A stretch of DNA of 64,000 nt, taken from contig VXAA01003915.1 of the NCBI GenBank assembly GCA_013399115.1, forward strand, positions 297,380 to 361,379. The letters run 5' to 3'. The DNA is from Anseranas semipalmata (lineage: Eukaryota; Chordata; Aves; Anseriformes; Anseranatidae). Made by a program: the position numbers and the translations under genes. The notes under the pieces are model-generated. The model ran no database searches and was not told where the DNA came from. It saw only the letters and a program-made list of their open reading frames with translations. Positions 51,060 through 59,415 of the stretch are shown here, one piece after another (position 1 is the stretch's first letter; each line of letters begins with the position of its first letter).

Positions 51060-52000
51060 TGCCCCACTGGGCCAGACTGATGGTCCATTAGCCCAGTTCC
51101 CTGTCTCTGACAGGAGCATTAGAAGATGCTATTAAGGAGAGCACAAGTGCCTGGCCATTTTGGGTGGCCCATTCCCCTTGTGCGCTCCAGCATTGAACAT
51201 CATTGTTCTGGGGACATTAGCAGGAACAATCCTGCTTGGTCTTGTTAGTATCTGTGCACAGACCTGCTCTCCAAGTCTTCATCTAATCTGTTTCTGAATC
51301 TGCCAGGATTGTCCACCTCCACAGCCTCCCATGCCATCTATCTGGAAGACCACTGCCTGCTGCATAAAGAAGACTTGCTTTTGTCTGATTGTATCTGATC
51401 TGCCACTAGTTTCATTGTGAGCCCTCTCCTTCTAATGCTGCAAGATTTGGTGAACAGAAGTTCTGCATTTACTGTGTCCATTGCCTTGAGTGATTTTGTA
51501 AGCCTTGGCCATGTGTCTCTCCGAGCCTTCTCCTCTCCAAGCTGGAGAGTCCCAGCATTCTCAGTCTCTCCTAGTAGGGCAGTTGCTCCATCCCCTTGAC
51601 CATTTTAGTTGTCCTTCTCCAGACCTTCTCTAGCTCTGCCACTTCCCCCTTGAGATGCTGAACCAGAACCGCACACAGCTCTGAAGGCTTGCGTGTGCAG
51701 GATTGGCATAGCCCCGAATGACATTGCCGGCCTTCTTTCCATCTCTTCTCTGATGTATTTTGTTATTTTTTGTGTGTTTTTTTTTTTGTGCACCAAGCCC
51801 ATGATTTTGAGAGCTGTCAGTATCAGTTCCAAAACCATTCTGGAGCTGTACCCACCAGCTCCATGTTCAGCATTGAGTAGCATGGTTCAGATGGCTCTTC
51901 CCTAAAAGCAGTACTTTGCATTTATCCTCATGGTGGCCTATCTGCCACCTTATACACACTCATTCAGCCTGGGAGTCCTCCTGGAGTTCATCAGCATTGT
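51060..52000 (-). mobile_element. Ancient CR1/L3-like remnant
   Basis: A minus-strand, strongly diverged LINE. It starts with ggccagactgatggtccatt and gcccagttccctgtctc (the conserved 3' UTR of an old amniote CR1/L3 group), followed by antisense ORF2-end words (catttt...gttgtccttctccagacc, ctgaaccagaaccgcacacagctctgaagg). No frame survives. The right limit is uncertain. Confidence 0.6.
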
Positions 52001-54269
52001 TGCATCATTTGGCTACTCAAAAAATAGTTGCAGCAGTGTATAGTGTCCACAGACTTTGACATAGTGTCTTCAGATTTCTGTGTATGTATGTTTAGTAGAC
52101 ACTTTCTGCATGGTTTGATTCTTGATCTGTTGCCTTCTTCCAGGCCAAAAGTGTATCTTCACGAGCTGGGCATCCTCATCAGGCAGCTGCGTCCAAGAAA
52201 CTGGAGGTTTTTCTTTATTGCTGGATCAAAACTAGTCATGTTTCCACCACTGTGTGTCTGATCTTTCTCATTCAGACACCTCCCTGTTTGAGGGCCAGCA
52301 AGCGTTTGGAGTGTTTAATTCAAGGGGAGGACTCCCAGCTGCCAGTCTCCTTGAAGATTAATCTCTGCACTTCGTAGCCTGGGACCAAAAACTGATTTTT
52401 GTGTGTGTCTCAGGCAATTCCCCTGTGTCACTCGAACGTCGTCAGACAGCCCAGGGCTGTCTGCATGACAGGGATCCTCTGTGCAGTGGGTCTGTTCAGA
52501 GAGATGAAACAGTTTGCTTTGTTCATTTTGCTGCCTCCTCTTTTTGTCTAAGTACTTTTCTTCCTCCTGTGGGAGATGGTATTGTGCTCCTGAGAATGCA
52601 TTTCTGACGTTTCAGTCTTGCTGGAAAGTGGGGGGATGTCTTGGCTGAGATATGCTCCAGGTTCAGCAGATCAGCATCAGCAGCAAACCGCAGCCTGTTC
52701 TCCCTGCCAGCCGCCTCACACTGAAGGTCTCTGGCTGTTGTGGCTTCATCCGACACTCTGCAGGTAGGCTGAAAGGTGCTGGCTGCTGCCAGATCTCCCT
52801 TCCCGCTGCTGAACAGTGTCTTGAACCACCGGCTTACTCACTGCTGATGAGAGCTCAGCTCCTAATAGGTTATAAAACCAGCCTTGGTGCCCAGGCTCTG
52901 TGGTCTCGGTACATGCAGCTTACCATGCCATATTGAGTCAACGCAGTTTTGAAGCTGAAGAAGAACTGAAATTATTCGTGCTATCTTCTCTGCAAGCTAA
53001 CCTGTTTATCAGATGTGTTCTTCTCTTTGTATTTTGAAGTTTTTAAGAGCAACTGCTGGAGAAACTGCTCGGATGAATGTTTAGTCAAAGTTTGCAGTTG
53101 CAGAGTTCTGGTGTCCATCTTCTTGGGTATCACCAAGAATCAGGTGTGAGTCAGGATTTCTTATTTTTCAGAACTATTTTCTTTTTTTCCAGATGTTCTT
53201 GCATCTGGTACATGCAATTGTCTGACCAGTCTCCTCTGTGATTAGCTTTACTGTATAGAGGTATAGTGTTCATTCTTTACCTCCTATGTTACTTTAGCCT
53301 CCTGACGGCTTTTCTTACCTGCTTTCTGCAAGATGTCTTTTCCTGCTGGTCAGATTTAGCTACAGCTTCCTGGTTTTTGCAAACCTGTCTGGTTTTGTTC
53401 CATCTGTCACATAAAAGGCCTGGCAACATGTGACTAATACTTTGCGGTTGTCACTGGAAGACCTTTAATGTGCTGTTCCCTCTCTTCTAATCAGCAGCAG
53501 AGATGTTATTTTCTCCCATAGGCAAAATTATTCACATTCACACTCCAGTGATCGAGCTTTCCTTGACAGATTTTGTAACCTAACCCGGCTCTGGCACACT
53601 TCTGGCCAGCTTGGTTGTAGCTTTGGTTTGACGTCCTTCTGGCCAAGGATGTTTCAGAGGCGCAGGGTCAAGTCAGCCCCCCTGCACAAGTGTGGCACTG
53701 AGACTTAGCACTTACTGCCCAGCATCATGTTTTTCTTGTCTTTCATGGCTGGGTCCTTAGGGTGCTTTGTAAGGTCAGTGTTGCTCTCTCCACTGCTGCT
53801 TTTTTGTTCCTCAGTCAAGGAGTGCCCAGCGGTGGAATGAAATTGTGCTCTACAGTCCGAGTTGGCTTTTTTAGGAGTTGTCCATCTATGGGCACTTTTG
53901 AAACACACTGGGCAAAAAGCTGTCTGACCACATTGGTACCTTTTCTTCATCCCTGATCTCACTAAGGTATAAACAATTGAAAATCCACATTTTCCATCTG
54001 TCGCTTGAGCTGTCAGCAAAAGCCTTAATAGCCTGCCAGAATACCAACAGAACAGGGATGCTCAGGTCCCAACCAGATCGTGCTTCTGCCAGGTGGAGCC
54101 ACAGGAGTTAATGCTCTCCTGGAGACCGCGTACTCCTGCTTTTGCCGTAAGTGCTGCAACAGGATGGAGAAGAGGGTGGAAATCTCACCTTCAGCCCACA
54201 AGGTCAGAGCTTCCCACTCCTGCTTCTTTGTATTGGAGTAACCTAAAAAATCTGAACTGCTGCCCATTT

Positions 54270-54975
54270 GGGTGGACGTGTTTGGATGATTAAAAATGAA
54301 ACAGAAAGCACAGGCGTGTTCTATCAGTATTTCTGTTCTTTATTTGGAAAGGAGCAGGGTGATGTGCATGTATCACATGCAGATGATGAAATACTTTCCA
54401 AACCATTAGTAACTGAAGCTGTCAGCATCTTACAGGTGGCAATTTTTCAGTTTTTGCATTTTTTAATTTTATGGTACTGAGGAAATGCCAGAAGACTGGC
54501 AGAGCTCTGGTGCTTAGGAGGGGAAAGAGGGATTATCCGGTGAATTGTAAAATTGTGAGCCTGATACCAGTTTCTGGCAAAAATGGACAAGCTGATACTG
54601 TAGACAGTTGATGAAGAACTAGAGTAGAATATAATTAACACCAGAAAATCCCATAAAACAAATTTAATTTTGTTCTTTGAGGTGTCAGATTTGTTTGATA
54701 AAGATAACCGTTTAGATGTAACAGATTTTTGTGAGGCCTTTGTTTACTACCGTAAACATGCCCATTACAAAATGCATGGTGTACAAAATCAGTGGAGCAC
54801 ATGTTAAGTGGTTCACAAATTTGCTAAATGACAGATCTTCACAAGTAATTGTCAGTGAGAAATCATAGCTGGCTGGTGCTTCTAGTGGTCTCTCCAGGAT
54901 TTAGTTCAAGACCTGATGCTACTCAGTGCTTTCATAACCGTTCTAGCAATGAATCTGAAATCACTGTAATTAAAC
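54270..54975 (+). mobile_element. Ancient CR1/L3-like remnant
   Basis: Plus-strand and decayed. The order ccagaagactggcagagctc, aattgtaaaattgtgagcctg, gtttgataaagataaccg, tttagatgtaacagattttt, aatgacagatcttcac, ctagtggtctctcc corresponds to RT blocks from the pre-RT segment to the GVPQG region of old CR1/L3. It stops where the CpG-rich patch at 54975 begins. Confidence 0.6.
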
Positions 54976-55178
54976 GTACGGTGACCCGCGGGCTGAAGTG
55001 TTTGGAGAGGAGGGAGCGGGGCTGTCGCGCAGAGGCAGCAAGCGGAGCTGCGCCAAACGGGACGGATCAGCCCCGCGTGGCCCTGCCTCCCGTGGGAGCT
55101 GCCGCCGGGGGACAGCAGCCAGGGAGCCGGTGGCTCTGAAGGCGCAGGGGGACCCGCCGGAGGGCGGGGGGAGCAAGG
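54975..55178. other. Isolated CpG-rich patch in AT-rich DNA
   Basis: About 21 CpGs by hand count lie in about 200 bases, abruptly bounded on both sides by AT-rich sequence. It follows directly on an old plus-strand CR1/L3-like remnant. It has no recognised coding content or repeat identity. It may be a small regulatory island or an inserted GC-rich segment; short open frames across it (up to about 96 codons) look compositional. Confidence 0.4.
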
Positions 55179-56701
55179 TCCTTGGATGAAAGAAGCAGGG
55201 CAAAAAGTGGGCTGGCACTGGAAGATGCCGTGCAGCCCCAGTGTCTGCTGTTTAGATGTGTTTTGAAAAACTGAAGAGCTTGCAAAGAATAACTCCTGAA
55301 GTGGTTTGGGATCGGGAGAAAATACAGGATAACCGTGCTGCAGAATTCAATCTGCTCAATCCAGTTAACCCAAAAAGAATGTTTAGAAGTGATTTACCTA
55401 GAGTAGGCTGATAATTTCATCCAAATCCCATTTTCTGAGGGAAACCTGTATTTTCATGAAAGTTGAATAAGAGAAATAATTGAAATAAAATGAGTATTTC
55501 AAAAGCTTTGTATCTCAGAAAATCTTACTGTTCTATTTCAGAACTTAGTTCAATGCTTTTTCTTTTTTGTATTTTTTACAATGTTTCATAGAAGACAGCA
55601 CTACAGCTCATGAATTACAAGTGTTATAATAACCTACATACCTTTAATGATGTAAACAACAGTTCAGTTTACCCTGAATTAATATTAATAAAAACATCTT
55701 AGACTTGAAGATGAAACATTTCCAGCTGGAGTTGGAACAAATGAGAAAGAAATATTCTTGAAATGTCAAGGTTTCCACCTTCCAGGGCAGTTCTGCACTT
55801 CAGTCTGTTGTACTTGTGATCACAGGCTCTGTGGTCCAGAGGGTGATGCTGGTAGTGAGGAAGGTGCTGTGCAGTAAGGAAGGGTGTCACGAGAACCAGT
55901 GACTGAAAACTGATTTCATGCGAGTTTAATATAGGAACAGGTGGGGGATTTTGTTGTGTTGTTTTGTTGTGGGGTTGTTGTGTTTGGTTTTTTTTGGTAA
56001 GCAGTGGCAATTACTAAGCAGTTGGAAGAAACATTCAGGGGTAGGGCTTAAATTCTCCATCTCCTGGTGTCTTCAAGTAGAGACCTGAAGCCTGCAGCAT
56101 GCAACAGCTTGGATGTAAAGCTTCTGGTCTTGAAATTAGGGTGACAGAATTAATGTTGCATGGGCAACCTAAATATTGTCATTACCTGTCTTTTGAGTGC
56201 TTCACTTCTGGAAACATAAATATTAGTGTAAATATTAATACAAGTGCTTCTATTTTCGTCGTATCATTGCCCATAGAAAATGACTTGTCTCTCATTTGCC
56301 ATCATTAATTATCTTGTATCTAGAGTAAGAGCAGTCCTGGAATATACAGCACGTTTCTAAAGTGAATGCAAAAGTGTGCAAACCTGTCTTTTTTTTGTAA
56401 CAAAGGGGTAACTGAGCCACTAAAGATGAAACCAGAAAGCGGGGGTCCAGCTGCCCGGCTGCTGCCCTGCTGTGTGCTGGCTTGCACAGGCCCGGCGCAG
56501 CTCCCCCAGCTTCTCCAGAAGGTTGGGGTCGCTGGTACGTGACATGTCACCAGGTGGCCTAAATACCTAAATGTGCTAGGCCACACCAACAGGTGCAGAG
56601 ACACTGACTCATCTGGTTTTGTGGCTTGACGTCCGTCGGTCTTGCCTGCTCTCTTTGTCGAGGGCCATCTCTGTACTGGACTGTTTCTCTTTGTGTCCTA
56701 G

Positions 56702-56837
56702 GTGAATGGTGTGAACGTGGTGAAGGTGGGGCACAAGCAGGTGGTCTCGCTCATCCGGCAAGGGGGGAATCACCTGGTGATGAAGGTTGTTTCCGTCAGC
56801 CGCAAGCCAGAATCAGAAGAAGTTGTTCGGAAAAAGG
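56702..56837 (+). CDS. SHANK3: SHANK3 C-terminal PDZ exon
   Basis: This 136-bp exon finishes the PDZ domain. It reads VNGVNVVKVGHKQVVSLIRQ, then GGNHLVMKVVSVSRKPESEE and VVRKK, 45 codons plus a final G. GHKQVVSLIRQ is helix alphaB. Its histidine is the residue that in class I PDZ domains contacts the Ser/Thr at position -2 of the ligand, consistent with GKAP-type ligands. GVNVVKVGHKQVV matches recalled SHANK3, where SHANK1/2 have GHRQVVNMIRQ. The acceptor is cctag (56697-56701) and the donor GTAGGT (56838). The exon enters in phase 0 directly after FLIE of the previous exon and leaves in phase 1; the trailing G joins CT of the exon at 59335 to give Ala. SRKPESEEVV differs from the mammalian linker I remember, which fits a weakly constrained domain edge. 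Confidence 0.97.
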
Positions 56838-57299
56838 GTAGGTGCGGAGCTTCGCGGTGCCGTGAGCAGGGGGCTGGCATCGCTGGGGTGAGAGCGGGCT
56901 TGCAGAAGCCGTGGCTGTGCCAGGCAGAGCTGCGGCGTGGAGCGGCCGTGCCGGGAGGGCGCAGCGTGTGGGAGCACTGCTCGTCCACGCAGCACGGGTG
57001 ACACCAGAACGCACGTGGGGAGCGGTGCAGTGGGGACGGTTGTGGGTGGAGAGGCTGTCAGGGCTCTGCCACTGGTGGGGAAGCCGGGCACAGCCGGAAG
57101 CTGCCGGTCAGGGCCCTATCCATTGCCGGGCTGCAGCGCTCCAGCAGCCTTGATCTCGCTCCGGAGCCGGGTGCTCTCGCTGGAGCGGGATGCCGGCTCC
57201 TCCACGGGAGCAGAGCCGCTGCTGGCCCCGGTCTGGGTGCCGATGTGTAGAGCCAGCGGCAGCCTGTCCCGGGTGCCGGGGCTCCCCCCACCTTGAGGG

Positions 57300-57530
57300 G
57301 TGTCGTGGTGCAGAATTGTCCCCACCCTGGCTTGGGTGGGAAGCAGCCCCCACGGGTGTGGGGGGCTGCCCCTGCGAAGTGCAGGGCTGTCGTGGTGGAG
57401 GACTGTCCTGGTGGGGACACGGGAGGTGCCGGGGTGGAGGACGGCTCCCATGGCATGCAGGGGATGCCAGGATGGAGCTCGTCCTCCCTCGGGGGGTTGC
57501 TGTGGATGGGAGCTGCCCCACAGGCTGGGG
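57300..57530 (+). repeat. Degenerate GC-rich minisatellite-like array
   Basis: A loosely repeated block of roughly 40 bases with the pattern tg(t/c)c(g)tggtgga followed by a ctgtcc/ggctcc word. Clear instances begin near 57301, 57388, 57427 and 57466. Units are diverged and spacing varies, so the repeat is by eye only. Confidence 0.45.
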
Positions 57531-57802
57531 GCTCCCAGGGGCATGGCCACTCCTGGGGCTGCCCGGCCACCCATGGGCCTTGTTCTTGCTCTGGGGAGCA
57601 CAGGCGGCCATGGAGTCCCCTACTTTGGGCTTTTGCCCCATTGTCCCCAGGTGCTGAGGGCAGAGGCGAGACCCTCGGCCAGAGGGGGGCCAGGGGACAG
57701 GGTGATTTGCGCATGGGGCAGGGCAGCCCTCGGGGTAGGGGACAGCCAGCGGTGGAGGGCAGAAGCACATCTGGAGGGCAGCTGGAGGGGTGCAGGCAGC
57801 CA

Positions 57803-57852
57803 TGCACAGCAGGGGCACATCATGGCACACAGCCGTGCACAGCAGGGGCACA
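57803..57852 (+). repeat. Short tandem duplication (GCACAGCAGGGGCACA)
   Basis: Two copies of gcacagcaggggcaca about 30 bases apart, with a partly similar spacer. A minor local duplication in GC-rich DNA. Confidence 0.7.
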
Positions 57853-58519
57853 CTGGCAGCAGCCAGCACAGGGCAGGCTCTCCCTGCCCGCCCCTGCTCT
57901 CGCCTACGTGGGGCCATGTGCAGGGCGGCCGCCTGCGGGGCTGTGGCATTTCTGGGGGAGCGGGGCTGGAGCCAGGCGCACAGGGACGGCAGAGGGGCGC
58001 TCCCAGCCCAGCGCGCGGTGCGTGGGGGCGGGAGGCAGCTCTGCGCACTGACACCAGGCGCTGTAATTATAATGTCACTGCACAAAAGCACGAGCCGTGG
58101 GAAAGGCTGAGGCTTGGGACCAGTGCCGGGACCACCGCCGGTGCCGCTCGCTGCTTCTCCTGGTGCTTCCAGCCCTGTAGCCGGTGAGCAGCCAACGATC
58201 ACTGCTGGTGCCCCGAGCCCAGCAGCCCAGCCCGTGGAGCTGCACGGCTGCTCTTCCACCACAGGGCGCAGGGACCGGAGCCGAACCCGAGCCGCTGCCC
58301 TCCAGCAGGGCCCAGCTGTGGTGCCGCAGGACGGGATGGGGCCGGCCCCATCCCTCCCAGCCAGGGCCTTTTTTTGCTGTGGGTGATGGAGGCCTGTGTG
58401 GGACTGGCGTTTTCTGGCTGAATCCGCCCCTGTTGGGGTCTCTGATGCAGGCAGCGCCAGCACCAGCCTGAAGCTCTGGTTGCCATGGCAATGCCTGAGC
58501 GTTGAATCCAGTATTGTCA

Positions 58520-58840
58520 CAGCGCGAGTGCGAGGAGGAGGCACCGAAGTGAAGAGGAAGAGCCTTCAACTCGTCCCCGCGCCGGTGGGCTCGTGGCATG
58601 GAGTACCTCCAGGGCGCACCCGCGGGCCGGCCTGGCTAGGGACCCCGGGCAGCCCCGCACCCCGGCACAGCGCCCGCTGGCCATGTGCCGCTGCCCGGCC
58701 CGGAGCCGGCCGCCTCCAGAGCTTCGCTAGGGCAGCGGGAGCCTCACCCGTCCTGGATACGGCCCCAGCCGGCAGAGACGAGGGTGGGTGGGCTGCGTTT
58801 CGCTGGGGGACGCGCCGCGCCGAGGCGGGGATGAGAGACT
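58520..58840 (+). promoter_or_regulatory. CpG island-like block upstream of the internal ATG
   Basis: About 37 CpGs by hand count fall within roughly 320 bases, with several GC-box-like stretches (cccggcccgg, gccgcgccgaggcgggg). The ATG of the candidate alternative N-terminus lies about 330 bases downstream, a normal distance for a CpG-island promoter with a short 5' leader. This matches the known use of intragenic promoters in mammalian SHANK3. No initiation site can be fixed from sequence alone. Confidence 0.5.
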
Positions 58841-59162
58841 GAGAATCAGGCCTCCTGGACTTGTTTCTCCCTCCTACCCCTCCACCCATGGCGCGTGTGG
58901 AGGGGAAGCAGCCATCAAAGCTGTGCGCTGAGTCCCGCAGGCAGGCAGCCAGCTGCCTGGGACAGATTTAATTCGCGAGAGGCTTTCATAGCCATAGCAT
59001 CTCTGGTAGCGGCAGGGGGGCAGGAGCAGCCCGGGGACATGACTTGGACTCTCTTCTGCTGAGGGCTGTGGGAGCCTGGGCAGCGTGCACGTGCCTGCGG
59101 CAGCCTCCAGCCCCTCCGTGCCGGGGCCTGCCCCGAGCCCTTGGGACCGTGCGACCGAGACG

Positions 59163-59334
59163 ATGAAGAAGTTTGCCTCCACGCGCAGCCTCAATAAGAT
59201 TCTGCAGCAGTGCGACTCCTCATCCCGCGAGTACGAGGAGATCCAGGCTGTGGAGAAGAAGTGGCACCTGCATCTGGCCACTCCTCGTAAGTTCCTGGAC
59301 AAGAAATGCAAAATGCCGTCTCTCTTCCTTTCAG
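59163..59334 (+). CDS. SHANK3: Candidate alternative N-terminal coding extension of SHANK3 (internal start)
   Basis: An ATG at 59163, with A at -3 (GAGACGATGA), opens 57 codons ending in AlaPro-rich sequence, in frame and without a stop into the exon at 59335. It begins MKKFASTRSLNKILQQCDSS and continues REYEEIQAVEKKWHLHL. The composition is unlike GC-rich noise: few Pro/Gly/Ala residues, balanced charge, and a probable helix around REYEEIQAVEKKW. A CpG-dense block lies about 330 bp upstream. The product would lack ankyrin, SH3 and PDZ domains and start just before the proline-rich region. Mammalian SHANK3 is known to use several intragenic promoters producing short isoforms, so an internal start is plausible. 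A GTAAGT donor-like site lies inside it at 59287. I do not recognise the peptide; coding status is inferred from composition and frame. Confidence 0.6.
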
Positions 59335-59415
59335 CTCCGCCGCCTCCCAAGAGAGCGCCCAGCACCACCCTGACGCTGCGGTCCAAGTCCATGACAGCCG
59401 AGCTGGAGGAGCTGG
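59335..59415 (+). CDS. SHANK3: SHANK3 post-PDZ proline/serine-rich exon
   Basis: This 81-bp exon encodes (A)PPPPKRAPSTTLTL followed by RSKSMTAELEEL. It links the PDZ domain to the long proline-rich region that carries Homer- and cortactin-binding sites further downstream. RSKSMT(A/S)ELEEL is a highly conserved SHANK segment. APPPPKRAPSTTLTL matches recalled SHANK3; SHANK2 has TTALTL and SHANK1 has a different APQQAKRLPPP start. The acceptor is tttcag at 59333-59334 after a strong pyrimidine tract, and the donor is GTAAGC at 59416. The exon is phase 1 on both sides and a multiple of three, so it could be skipped without a frameshift. It is also read continuously from the ATG at 59163 if the upstream intron end is retained. 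Confidence 0.96.

Larger units (their letters stand above)
33120..56701 (+). other. SHANK3: 23.6-kb intron splitting the PDZ domain (second PDZ intron)
   Basis: The intron is phase 0, with a GTGAGC donor and an acceptor ending tgtcctag at 56701. It holds CR1 copies at 35.04-35.20 (+), 35.79-37.08 (-), 43.40-45.42 (-, old, long), 45.51-45.77 (-) and 48.49-48.60 kb (-). Old CR1/L3-like remnants lie at about 46.9-47.8 (+), 51.06-52.0 (-) and 54.27-54.97 kb (+). Other contents are a dispersed 32-bp match, a (GGGCT)7 tract at 40.29 kb and a CpG-dense patch at 54.98-55.18 kb. Stretches 33.2-35.0, 37.1-38.9, 40.3-43.2, 48.6-51.0, 52.3-54.2 and 55.2-56.7 kb contain nothing I can identify. The GC-rich part at 33.8-34.1 kb opens frames on both strands, but neither looks coding. 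Confidence 0.85.
56838..59334 (+). other. SHANK3: 2.5-kb GC-rich intron after the PDZ domain
   Basis: The intron is phase 1, from a GTAGGT donor to the acceptor ctctcttcctttcag. It is GC-rich throughout. It contains a degenerate minisatellite-like array near 57.3-57.5 kb, a short tandem duplication at 57.80-57.85 kb, and a CpG-dense block at 58.52-58.84 kb. Its last 172 bases (59163-59334) form an open ATG frame continuous with the next exon. Open frames of up to 478 codons on the minus strand and 295 on the plus strand are proline-, glycine- or alanine-rich, have no recognisable domain, and are best read as chance openings in GC-rich DNA. Confidence 0.85.

Noticed and set aside
57108..58544. 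478-codon antisense open frame
   Set aside because: Low-complexity Pro/Ala/Gly/Ser composition, no domain, overlapping equally long frames on the other strand, and it lies over a GC-rich repeat array.
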